This document shows, in pieces, positions 35,446 to 42,983 of a stretch of DNA of 64,000 nucleotides. The stretch is taken from assembly GCA_963730115.1 (NCBI GenBank), contig CAVSQM010000012.1:620001-684000 (forward strand), written 5' to 3'. Position 1 is the first letter of the stretch, and every line of letters begins with the position of its first letter. Under the pieces are notes generated by a model. That model had not been told where the DNA came from. It did no database searches and saw only the letters and a program-made list of their open reading frames with translations. Made by a program: the position numbers and the translations under genes. Source of the DNA: DASQFQ01 sp963730115 (GTDB taxonomy: Bacteria > Actinomycetota > Thermoleophilia > Solirubrobacterales > Solirubrobacteraceae).

Positions 35446-35472
35446 TGTCACGGGCGGTGGCCCTATCTCGTC
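35446..35472 (+). promoter_or_regulatory. ECF41-type promoter, plus strand
   Basis: TGTCACG (35446-35452), 16 bases, CGTC (35469-35472): one mismatch to the ECF41 consensus. The predicted start near 35479 leaves a ~25-base leader with AGGAG (35494-35498) before the epimerase ATG. It drives the epimerase-sigma operon, implying autoregulation. Confidence 0.7.
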
Positions 35473-35494
35473 TCACAAGGGCAATGAGACGAGA
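35466..35494. repeat. 10-bp inverted repeat over the ECF41 -10 element
   Basis: TCTCGTCTCA (35466-35475) and TGAGACGAGA (35485-35494) are perfect inverted arms with a 9-base spacer. The left arm contains the -10 CGTC and the right arm touches the ribosome site. Because transcription should begin between the arms, an RNA hairpin is unlikely; an operator for a DNA-binding protein fits better. Confidence 0.5.
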
Positions 35495-35503
35495 GGAGCA
35501 ACC

Positions 35504-36469
35504 ATGAAGGTCTTCCTGGCCGGCGCCACAGGCGTCCTCGGCAGAGCGCTCGTCCCGCAGCTCGTGGCGCGAGGCCATGAGGTGGTCGGCATGACGAGGA
35601 GCGCATCGAAGCAGGAGCTGGTGCGCAGCCTGGGAGCGCGCCCGGTCGTGGCCGACGCTCTTGACCCCGACGCGGTCGCCCAGGCGGTCGCCTCCGCCGA
35701 GCCCGAGGTGATCGTGCATCAGCTCACGGCGCTGTCCGGGCCCATGAGCATGCGTGAGGCGCGGCGCCCCGACCGCTCCGCCGCGGCCACCATGACCAAC
35801 CGGCTGCGGACCGAGGGGACGGACCATCTCCTGGCCGCCGGTCGCGCCGTGGGGGCACGGCGCTTCGTGGCGCAGAGCTTCGGGGCGTTCCGCTTCGCCC
35901 GCACGGGCGGGCCGGTGCAGACCGAGGCCGATCCGCTCGGTCCCGCCGACCCGCCGGCGCCGCTGCGGACGGCGCAGGCGGGCTACCTCTACCTGGAGCA
36001 GGCGGTGACGACGATCGAGTGGGGAGAGGGTCTCGCGCTGCGCTACGGCGGCTTCTACGGTCCGGGGACCTCGACCAGCCTGGCTCCCGATGCGGTGATG
36101 GCGGCGCCGATCCGGAAGCGCCGGTTCCCGATCGTCGGCGACGGTGGCGGCGTCTTCTCACACGTCCACGTCGAGGACGCCGCGGCGGCGACCGCGGTCG
36201 CCGTCGAGCGCGGGCGGCCGGGTGTCTACTACGTGGTCGACGACGAGCCTGCGCCCGTACGGGAGTGGCTGCCGGCGCTGGCGAGCGCGCTGGATGCCAA
36301 GCCGCCGAGGCGCATCCCACGCTGGCTGGCACGGCTGGCCGCCGGGGAGGCGGCAACCGCCATGATGACCGAGGCGAAGGGTGCCTCCAACGAGAAGGCC
36401 AAGCGCGAGCTCGGCTGGACACCTCGCTATGCGAGCTGGCGCCAGGGCTTCGCGCAGGGACTCGGCTAG
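35504..36469 (+). CDS. NAD-dependent epimerase/dehydratase-family protein (ECF41 partner)
   Basis: 321 aa short-chain reductase of the extended type. FLAGATGVLGRALVPQL (4-20) is the Rossmann loop. The usual YxxxK is recognisable only as GYLYLEQAV, where the Lys is not conserved, so activity may be altered. It lies four bases before the ECF41 sigma gene. ECF41 operons typically contain a carboxymuconolactone decarboxylase, oxidoreductase or epimerase gene (COE), and this is the epimerase version. Confidence 0.85.
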   Translation: MKVFLAGATGVLGRALVPQLVARGHEVVGMTRSASKQELVRSLGARPVVADALDPDAVAQAVASAEPEVIVHQLTALSGPMSMREARRPDRSAAATMTNRLRTEGTDHLLAAGRAVGARRFVAQSFGAFRFARTGGPVQTEADPLGPADPPAPLRTAQAGYLYLEQAVTTIEWGEGLALRYGGFYGPGTSTSLAPDAVMAAPIRKRRFPIVGDGGGVFSHVHVEDAAAATAVAVERGRPGVYYVVDDEPAPVREWLPALASALDAKPPRRIPRWLARLAAGEAATAMMTEAKGASNEKAKRELGWTPRYASWRQGFAQGLG

Positions 36470-36473
36470 GCCG

Positions 36474-37391
36474 ATGACGGAGGAAGAATTCGACGCGCTG
36501 CGCCCGTCGGCGTTCGCCATCGCCTACCGCATGCTCGGCAGCGTGAGCGAGGCAGAGGACATCGTGCAGGAAGGGTTCCTCCGCCTCCACCGGGCGCGCG
36601 CGGGCGGCGAGCGGATCGATTCACCGCGCGCCTACCTGTCGACGGTGGTCTCACGGCTCTCGCTCGACCACCTCCGCTCGGCGCGGGTCCGGCGCGAGGC
36701 CTACGTGGGCGAGTGGCTGCCGGAGCCGCTCGTCGCGAGCTCCGACGACGATCCGGCTCGCAAGGCCGAGATGGCGGACTCGCTGTCGCTCGCCTTTCTC
36801 GTCCTGCTCGAGAGCCTGTCGCCCGAGCAGCGCGCTGCGTTCCTGCTGCGCGAGGTGTTCGACGAGCCCTACACCCGGATCGCCGAGATCGTGGGCACGA
36901 GCGAGCAGAACGCCCGCCAGCTCGCCAACCGGGCTCGCCGCCACGTGGAGGAGCGGCGCCCCCGGTTCGAGGCCGTCCGCGAACAGCGCGAGGCACTCGC
37001 GACCCGCTTCTTCGCAGCCGCCGAAGAGGGCGATCTCCAAGGCCTGGAGGAGCTGCTCGCGCACGACGTCGTCTTCCGCGGCGACGGCGGCGGCAAGGCG
37101 CCCGCCGCCGCGCGTGCGGTCCACGGCCGCGCCAGGGTGGCGCGCCTGCTGGTCGCAGGGCTGCGCCTCCTCGCCCGCCTCGGCAGCCTCAGCACGCGCC
37201 GCGAGGAGATCAACGGGCAACCGGGCGCGCTGTTCCTCGACCGCGAGGGCAGGTTGATCAGCGTGGTGATCCTCGACGTCGCGGAGGGCCAGATCCAGGG
37301 CGTGAGCGCGATCGTCAACCCGGACAAGCTGCGGCACCTCGGCCCGGTGGGCGACCTGCGCGCGCTGCTGCGCGAGCGCAGCCGCGGCTAG
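36474..37391 (+). CDS. sigJ: ECF41-type (SigJ-like) sigma factor with SnoaL-like tail
   Basis: 305 aa. Sigma-2 (FAIAYRMLGSVSEAEDIVQEG) and sigma-4 (YTRIAEIVGTSEQNARQLANR) occupy residues 1-165. The remaining ~135 residues are a SnoaL-like domain starting ALATRFFAAAEEGDLQGLEE, which in characterised ECF41 factors regulates activity instead of an anti-sigma. The ATG at 36474 was chosen; upstream in-frame sequence overlaps the epimerase. The operon starts at the ECF41 promoter at 35446, so the factor likely controls its own synthesis. Confidence 0.88.
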   Translation: MTEEEFDALRPSAFAIAYRMLGSVSEAEDIVQEGFLRLHRARAGGERIDSPRAYLSTVVSRLSLDHLRSARVRREAYVGEWLPEPLVASSDDDPARKAEMADSLSLAFLVLLESLSPEQRAAFLLREVFDEPYTRIAEIVGTSEQNARQLANRARRHVEERRPRFEAVREQREALATRFFAAAEEGDLQGLEELLAHDVVFRGDGGGKAPAAARAVHGRARVARLLVAGLRLLARLGSLSTRREEINGQPGALFLDREGRLISVVILDVAEGQIQGVSAIVNPDKLRHLGPVGDLRALLRERSRG

Positions 37392-37430
37392 CGCAGCGGG
37401 TCGCCGCGGCCGGATGGCATCCTGCGTGTC

Positions 37431-38420
37431 GTGATCGGCCTCGACCGCGTTCGGATCCAGCTCGATCGGGTCAGGGGCGCTGCCGACGTCATCGACCCGG
37501 TCTTCCTCGACACGCCGGCGCTGCCGTGTGCGCCGCTCGGCGGCGCACTCGGGTGCGCCGTGACGCTGAAGATCGAAACGCTCAACCCGGTCCGGAGCTT
37601 CAAGGGACGCGGCACGGAGACGGTGGCCGCCGTGGCTCGCCGGGAGGGGGCGTCGCGCGTGGTGTGCGCGAGCGCCGGGAACCTCGGTCAGGCGCTGGCC
37701 TACAGCGGCTCGCGTCGAGACCTCGAGGTCACCGTCGTCGCCGCGACGACCGCCAACCCGCTCAAGCTGCGCCAGATCGCCGCCTTCGGCGCCGACGTGC
37801 GGCTCGAAGGGCAGGACATCGAGGACGCCCGCCTGCGCGCGCGAGAGATCGCGGAGGCGGACGGCGCCTACCTGGTCGAGGACAGCCTGGACCTCGCCAC
37901 CTGCGAGGGCGCCGCCACGATCGGCCTCGAGCTCGTCCGAGACGACCCGCGGCTCGACGTCGTGCTCGTCGCGCTCGGCGGAGGAGCGATGGCCAGCGGC
38001 GTGGCCTACGTCGCGCGCACGCTCGCCGACCACGTGGACGTCATCGGGATCCAGCCCGTCGGAGCGCCCGCGATGGCGCTGTCGTGGCGTCAGGGAACGG
38101 TGGTCGAGACGGACCGCATCGACACGATCGCCGACGGCGTCGCCGGGCGCTGCCCGATCCCCGAGGTGCTGGATGACCTGCTCGTCGTCCTCGACGACGT
38201 CGTGCTCGTGCGCGAGGACTCGATCAAGGCCGGCATGCGTGCGATCCATGAGCATGCGGGGCTCGTCGTCGAGCCGTCCGCGGCGCTCGGGATCGCCGCC
38301 ATCCTCGAGCAGCCGGAGCGGTTCGCCGGGCGGCGTGTCACCACGATCCTGTGCGGGAGCAACGTGGCTCCCGCCGATTTCGCACGGTGGGTGCTGGAGC
38401 CGGCCGCGCGCGTCGCCTAG
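37431..38420 (+). CDS. PLP-dependent threonine dehydratase-like enzyme
   Basis: 329 aa, fold-type II PLP enzyme. The PLP lysine is in VRSFKGRG (near residue 59), the substrate loop is SAGNLGQAL, and the phosphate-binding glycines are ALGGGAMASGVA. A Ser/Cys that packs on the pyridine nitrogen sits in ILCGSN near the end. There is no ACT regulatory domain, so it resembles catabolic Ser/Thr dehydratases or related beta-replacing enzymes. It starts with GTG. It shares the CTAG stop quartet with the convergent nitrilase gene. Confidence 0.85.
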   Translation: MIGLDRVRIQLDRVRGAADVIDPVFLDTPALPCAPLGGALGCAVTLKIETLNPVRSFKGRGTETVAAVARREGASRVVCASAGNLGQALAYSGSRRDLEVTVVAATTANPLKLRQIAAFGADVRLEGQDIEDARLRAREIAEADGAYLVEDSLDLATCEGAATIGLELVRDDPRLDVVLVALGGGAMASGVAYVARTLADHVDVIGIQPVGAPAMALSWRQGTVVETDRIDTIADGVAGRCPIPEVLDDLLVVLDDVVLVREDSIKAGMRAIHEHAGLVVEPSAALGIAAILEQPERFAGRRVTTILCGSNVAPADFARWVLEPAARVA

Positions 38421-39331
38421 CGCGGCGACTCGTCGACGGTGAGGGAGAAGACGTCGGGCCGGGCGTAGTGCCCGACGACGTCGAAGTCGAACTTCCCGCG
38501 CACGATCTCATCCCGGTCGAGCTCCGCGACCAGGATGCCCTCTCCGTCGGTCAGCGGGCCCGCGAGCACCTCGCCGAGCGGGCCGAGGATCACGCTGCCT
38601 CCGGTGCAGATGACGGCGTCAGGATCGTCGCCCGGCAGCGGATGGTCCGCCGGGTAGTCGCTGCGGCGGGCGAACTGGTTGGCGGACAGCACGAAGCACC
38701 GCCCCTCGAGGGCGATGTGGCGGACCGTCGACTGCCACGCCTCGCGCGCGTCCGCGGTCGGCGCACAGTAGATCTCGATGCCCTTCGCGTACATCGCCGT
38801 GCGCAGCAGCGGCATGTAGTTCTCCCAGCAGATGACCGCGCCAAGCTTGCCGAGCGGCGTGTCGAACACCGGCAGCGTCGAGCCGTCCCCGAACCCCCAC
38901 ACCAGGCGCTCGGAGGCGGTCGGCATGAGCTTGCGGTGCTTGCCCAGGTACGTGCCTTGGTCGTCGAAGAACAGGACCGTGCAGTAGAGCGTCCCGCCGT
39001 CGCGCTCGATGACGCCCATGACGAGGAACACGCCGCTCTCCGCCGCGATCCGGCCCAGCTCCTCCACGGCCGGTCCCGGAACGTCGACGGCGCCGGCCCA
39101 GTAGCGCCGGTACTCCTCGCGCCCCGCGTCGGTGCGGTTGCCGACGACGGCGCCGAAGCCCGACCCGCGCGGGTACCCGCCGACGAAGGCCTCGGGGAAC
39201 ACCACCAGCTGCGCGCCCTGGCCGGCCGCCTCCCGTGTCAGCGCCTCGGCCTTGGCGAGCGTCTTGTCCCGGTCGAAGCCGGCGCTCGCGGCTTGGACGA
39301 CGGCCGCGCGAAACGCAGTGGTCGCGTTCAC
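38417..39331 (-). CDS. Nitrilase (carbon-nitrogen hydrolase, branch 1-like)
   Basis: 304 aa from GTG 39331, with AAGGA upstream. The Glu-Lys-Cys triad is visible: Glu in VVFPEAFVGGYPRG, Lys in GKHRKLMPT, Cys in GAVICWENYMPL. CWEN and the GYPRG wording are those of true nitrilases acting on R-CN rather than amidases. It converts a nitrile to the acid and ammonia; the substrate is unknown. Typically a spiral homo-oligomer. It is convergent with the dehydratase gene. Confidence 0.88.
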   Translation of the reverse strand: MNATTAFRAAVVQAASAGFDRDKTLAKAEALTREAAGQGAQLVVFPEAFVGGYPRGSGFGAVVGNRTDAGREEYRRYWAGAVDVPGPAVEELGRIAAESGVFLVMGVIERDGGTLYCTVLFFDDQGTYLGKHRKLMPTASERLVWGFGDGSTLPVFDTPLGKLGAVICWENYMPLLRTAMYAKGIEIYCAPTADAREAWQSTVRHIALEGRCFVLSANQFARRSDYPADHPLPGDDPDAVICTGGSVILGPLGEVLAGPLTDGEGILVAELDRDEIVRGKFDFDVVGHYARPDVFSLTVDESPR

Positions 39332-39410
39332 CGGCAGATCCTTGCATGGCTGCATCGCGACGCGGGCGGGAAGACTGTTGAGCACCGTCGTCGTTCCTTG
39401 GAGGGTTCTC

Positions 39411-40025
39411 ATGCGCCGCCCGTCCGCCGCGCTCGTCCTGTCGTCCGCCGCCCTGTTCGTCGCGCTCGGCGGACCGGCCGGCGCTCAACAGGCGGCGCAG
39501 AAGATCTCCGGCGCCCGCCTGACCGGCGAATCCGTCACCGGAGCGAAGATCCGCGACGGCAGCCTCGCCGCCAAGGAGCTCTCGGCGCGTGCGCGCCGCG
39601 CGCTCCGGACGCCCGCCAATCGCTCGGTGACGGCGGCGAAGCTGCGGCCCCAAGCGGTCCGATCCGGGTCGATCGCCCGCGGCGCCGTCCGGTCCAGCGA
39701 GCTCGCCGCCGGCGCCGTCGGCTCGCCGGCGGTGGCCGACGGCTCACTACGGGCGCGCGACCTGGGGCGCCACCAGGGTCACACGCAGCTCGATTTCGGC
39801 CCCATCGGACCCGGCGCCTGCCAAGTCCTCCCGATCGGGCTCTCCAACGCGGCGGGCGACGCCGTCGCGCTCATCACCGCGCCCGCGAACTGGCCGCCGG
39901 CGATCCAGGTCACCGGCCTGCTCGGCCCGGGCGACCGCAGCATCTCGGTGCTGGCCTGCAACTTCACCGGCGCGCCTGCGGATCCCGGCCCGGTGAGCTT
40001 CCGCTACCTCGTCATCGAGCTGTAG
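39411..40025 (+). CDS. Secreted protein with GSL/GSI repeats
   Basis: 204 aa with a signal peptide (first ~26 residues, ending GGPAGA-QQ) and GGAGG before ATG 39411. Residues 35-120 contain recurring short units of the type ITGxxIRDGSLxxxEL (GAKIRDGSLAAKEL; VRSGSIARGAVRSSEL; AVADGSLRARDL). This pattern is seen in many secreted Solirubrobacterales proteins and resembles a fibre-like repeat. The ~80-residue C-terminal domain has two Cys and no recognised fold. Likely extracellular or wall-associated. Confidence 0.7.
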   Translation: MRRPSAALVLSSAALFVALGGPAGAQQAAQKISGARLTGESVTGAKIRDGSLAAKELSARARRALRTPANRSVTAAKLRPQAVRSGSIARGAVRSSELAAGAVGSPAVADGSLRARDLGRHQGHTQLDFGPIGPGACQVLPIGLSNAAGDAVALITAPANWPPAIQVTGLLGPGDRSISVLACNFTGAPADPGPVSFRYLVIEL

Positions 40026-40028
40026 GGC

Positions 40029-40052
40029 GGGGCCGCCTCGCGAGGCGGCCCC
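40029..40052. terminator. Bidirectional GC hairpin terminator
   Basis: A perfect 24-bp palindrome with half GGGGCCGCCTCG lies in the 44-bp gap between two convergent genes. It could terminate both transcripts as an actinobacterial-style hairpin without a T run. Confidence 0.6.
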
Positions 40053-40069
40053 GGCATGCTGCGCGGCGT

Positions 40070-40564
40070 TCAGTGGCCGCGCTTCTTGAAGTGCAGCTTG
40101 TAGACCGACTTCGTCGGACTCACGTCACGGACCACCGCCTTGCCGCCCGCGGCCTTGTAGCGACCGGTCCCACCGGTGATCGCCACGGTGAACGGACCCG
40201 GGTCGTCCTCGCCCTGGACCTCGATCAATCCCTGCAGCGTGATCTGCCCGCGCCGCAGCTTGAGGGTGGCGACGCACTGGAACATCAGGTCGCCATAGGG
40301 CGCTTGAACCTGTGTGGCCGTGCAGACCACACCGCTCACGCCGATCGATCGGCCGCGGCGGGAGAGCCGCTCCGAGAACACGAGCTCGTCGCCGAGCGAA
40401 GGTCCCGGTGCCCCGAAGTCCAGGAACTCGAACTGGGTCTCGGTGGCAACGATCCGGAGGACCTTCTTCCCCTTCCCCTGGGCCGTCGTGACCGCCGGCC
40501 CGGACATCACCCCGAGCACAGCGACGGCGAGGATTCCCGCGTAGAGCCTGCGCTTGCTTCGCAC
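40070..40564 (-). CDS. Secreted allene-oxide-cyclase-barrel-like (dirigent-like) protein
   Basis: 164 aa from GTG 40564, with AGGAGG eight bases upstream. A signal peptide covers about residues 1-29 (RRLYAGILAVAVLGVMSG). The barrel core shows FLDFGAPGPSLGDELVFSERL and FTVAITGGTGRYKAAGGKAVVRD, the signature of the allene oxide cyclase/dirigent-like fold. Two cysteines (VVCTA, FQCVA) may form a disulfide. Bacterial members are secreted and of unknown function. Confidence 0.75.
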   Translation of the reverse strand: MRSKRRLYAGILAVAVLGVMSGPAVTTAQGKGKKVLRIVATETQFEFLDFGAPGPSLGDELVFSERLSRRGRSIGVSGVVCTATQVQAPYGDLMFQCVATLKLRRGQITLQGLIEVQGEDDPGPFTVAITGGTGRYKAAGGKAVVRDVSPTKSVYKLHFKKRGH

Positions 40565-40775
40565 GTCTCCTACCTCCTTTCGCGACAGAGCTGTGGAGAT
40601 CGGCGCGCGCGGGGCGGAGAGCGGTTCCGGATTCGCGATCCGGTCATCGCCCGACGCTAGTCCCGGATGCACGGCAGATCAACCACTACTGCGCGAACGT
40701 GCAGTGATGTCGCGATCCTTACCATTGCGGTCCCGCGCTGTGGTGAGATTGGCATGACGTCCCGTCGCCGCGCCG

Positions 40776-41759
40776 ATGCTGCCCGCCGCGCTCATGACGC
40801 TCCTCATCGCGATGCTCTTCGGGGCGCGGCCCGCCGACACGGGCTACCGCGTCGGGATGGCCGAGCAGAGCGCTGAGATGTTCCGCAGCCCCGCGTGGCA
40901 GGACCTCCGGCTCAAGCGCGTCCGCTACCTCGTTCCGTGGGATTGGGCCAGGACCGGGCAGGTGCCCGAGGTGCTGGCCTTCATGGCCGCCGCCCGCGCC
41001 CACCGCCAAGACGTGCTCGTGACGTTCACCGCGCACCGCGGCTGCTTCGTGGGTCGACGCTACTCGCGCAGCCGGGCCTGCCGCGCTCCGGGGGCGAGGG
41101 CGTATCGCGCGGCGTTCCGCCGGTTCGACAACCGGTTCCCCTGGGTGCGCACGTACTCGGCCTGGAACGAGGTCAACCACATCTCGCAACCGACGTTCAG
41201 GAGCCCGCGGCTCGCTGTCCGCTACTACCGCGTGCTCCGCCGTGAGAGCCGCCGCCGCCGGTTCCGCGTCATGGCCGCCGACGTGTTGGACACGTCGAAC
41301 ATGCGGCGCTACGTGAAGTCGTTCCTCAGGCAGGCCCCGGGGCACCCGCGGCTGTGGGGCCTGCACAACTACCAGGACGTCAACCACCTCACGTCCGCCG
41401 ACACGCGCACGCTGCTCCGGATCGTGCCGGGCGAGGTCTGGCTGACCGAGACGAACGGCGTCGTCAAGGTCGGCAACAGCCCGCACTTCGGCTACTCGCC
41501 GGCGCGAGCCGCGCGGCGCACGCGCTGGATGTTCCGGCTTGCCGGCCGCTACGACTCGAGGCGACGCGGCCTGCGGTCGAGGATCACGCGGCTGTTCGTC
41601 TACCAGTGGTTCGGCGCACCGCGCGACGCGTCATTCGACGCAGGCCTGGTCGACCTGGGCGGAACGCCGCGCGCCGCCTATTACGTGGTCAAGCGCTATG
41701 CGCGGGCGAGGCGGGCTCCTCGCGCTGGCTCAGCGAGAACGGCGGGTAGCGATCGGTGA
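40776..41759 (+). CDS. Clan GH-A-like glycoside hydrolase, secreted
   Basis: 327 aa. A short N-terminal hydrophobic segment (MLPAALMTLLIAMLFGA) is a probable signal or anchor. The rest reads as a TIM barrel with WNEVNH (acid/base Glu132) and WLTETNG (nucleophile Glu225), spaced 93 residues as in clan GH-A enzymes such as GH39 relatives. The polysaccharide target is unknown. The 211 bases upstream contain no gene that I can support. The 3' end overlaps a convergent gene by 71 bases, so one of the two stops may be unusual. Confidence 0.7.
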   Translation: MLPAALMTLLIAMLFGARPADTGYRVGMAEQSAEMFRSPAWQDLRLKRVRYLVPWDWARTGQVPEVLAFMAAARAHRQDVLVTFTAHRGCFVGRRYSRSRACRAPGARAYRAAFRRFDNRFPWVRTYSAWNEVNHISQPTFRSPRLAVRYYRVLRRESRRRRFRVMAADVLDTSNMRRYVKSFLRQAPGHPRLWGLHNYQDVNHLTSADTRTLLRIVPGEVWLTETNGVVKVGNSPHFGYSPARAARRTRWMFRLAGRYDSRRRGLRSRITRLFVYQWFGAPRDASFDAGLVDLGGTPRAAYYVVKRYARARRAPRAGSARTAGSDR

Positions 41760-42358
41760 CGAGGATGAAGGCGTAGCCGACCACGCGGTTGTGCCAGCGG
41801 GTCACCCCTTCGATGAACGTGAAGATGCCGCGCGGATAGCGACCGGTGAACAGGATCGCGAACCACGCCCCGATGACGAGCAGCGTCGCGGCCAGGTAGA
41901 GGAAGAACAGGGCGATGTAGTGCGGGATGGCGAGGAACCACTTGACGAGCGGCAGCCAGCGGTTGAGGTCGCGTTCGGCGTCGGGGTAGGGGACGTCGAG
42001 GTGCACCCACTGGTGCTCGTCGGTCGAGGGGTAGCGGTCGCTCATCAGCGCGAAGTACGTCCCGATGCGGTTGCTGAAGCGCAGCAGCTCCAGGTTCCAG
42101 TCGAACCACCAGCGCGGGTACTTCTCGCGGAAGAGGATCATCAGCAAGCGGCGGCAGGAAGAGCAGCCCCGTGCCGCCGATGACGATCGTCTGCGCGTCG
42201 CCGCTGGCGTCGTAGTGGCCGCTGCTCGCATAGCCGCCGATGCTGGCCGCCACGATCGCGATCGGGATCACGGTGAAGATCCGAAAGGCGGTGGTGAGCC
42301 GGTTCAGGGGACGGTCGGGATAGTCGACCGAGAACCGGACCGGATGGTCCTCATGCAT
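41689..42358 (-). pseudogene. DUF4389 membrane protein, frameshifted
   Basis: The start is MHEDHPVRFSVDYPDRPLNR, with AAAGGAG upstream, a hallmark of DUF4389. After one membrane helix and GGTGLLFLPP the frame breaks at about 42146. One frame over, the protein continues LMILFREKYPRWWFDWNLEL and runs through HQWVHLDVPYPD and two further helices to the stop. Deleting one base of the AA pair at 42146-42147 repairs it to about 222 aa. Its function is unknown. Confidence 0.8.
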
Positions 42359-42405
42359 CTGGAGCTCCTTTGGCTCGCGTTGGCTGCATTCCACCAGAGA
42401 GGAAG

Positions 42406-42978
42406 ATGTGCGCCGTGCTCGAGATCGCGACCGAGCGGCTGGTGCTGCGACCGCTTCTCCTCGACGATGCCCAGGCCTTCGCCGACTACCGCAGCGACCC
42501 CGGCGTCGCGCGCTACCAATCGTGGGACAGCACGTACTCGCGCGCCGACGCGGAGCGGCTGATCGCGACGCAGGACGGTGTCGCCCTCGGCGATCCAGGC
42601 CCGTGGCTGCAGGTCGCCGCCGTCGACCGGGCCACCGGGAAGCTGTGCGGCGACTGCGCGGTGCGCGTCGCGACCGACCAGCCGCAGACCGCCGAGGTGG
42701 GCGTGACCTTCGCTCCCGCGACCCAGGGCAGCGGACTGGCGACGGAGGCGCTCGGCGCGCTGGTGACGCGGCTGTTCGATCAGCACGGCATCCATCGGGT
42801 CTTCGCCGAGGCGGACGATCGCAACCTTCCCGTCCACCGCCTGCTCGAGCGGCTTGGCTTCCGCTGCGAGGCGCGCCTGGTCGAGGCCGACTGGTTCAAG
42901 GACGAGTGGACCACGCTGCGCGTCTACGCCTGCCTGCGCCGCGAATGGAACGCGCCCGCCCCGAAGGGCGGGCGCTGA
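42406..42978 (+). CDS. GNAT N-acetyltransferase (RimJ/RimL type)
   Basis: 190 aa from ATG 42406 with GAGAGGAAG before it. TERLVLRPLLLDDAQAFADY is the typical opening, followed by the acetyl-CoA loop TQGSGLATEAL and the C-terminal motif NLPVHRLLERLGFRCEA. It acetylates an amino group of a protein N-terminus or small molecule; the target is not known. Divergent from the DUF4389 gene. Confidence 0.87.
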   Translation: MCAVLEIATERLVLRPLLLDDAQAFADYRSDPGVARYQSWDSTYSRADAERLIATQDGVALGDPGPWLQVAAVDRATGKLCGDCAVRVATDQPQTAEVGVTFAPATQGSGLATEALGALVTRLFDQHGIHRVFAEADDRNLPVHRLLERLGFRCEARLVEADWFKDEWTTLRVYACLRREWNAPAPKGGR

Positions 42979-42983
42979 GTGGA

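Noticed and set aside
35466..35494. mRNA hairpin hiding the ribosome site of the epimerase gene
   Set aside because: The ECF41 -10 lies inside the left arm, so the left arm should not be in the transcript.
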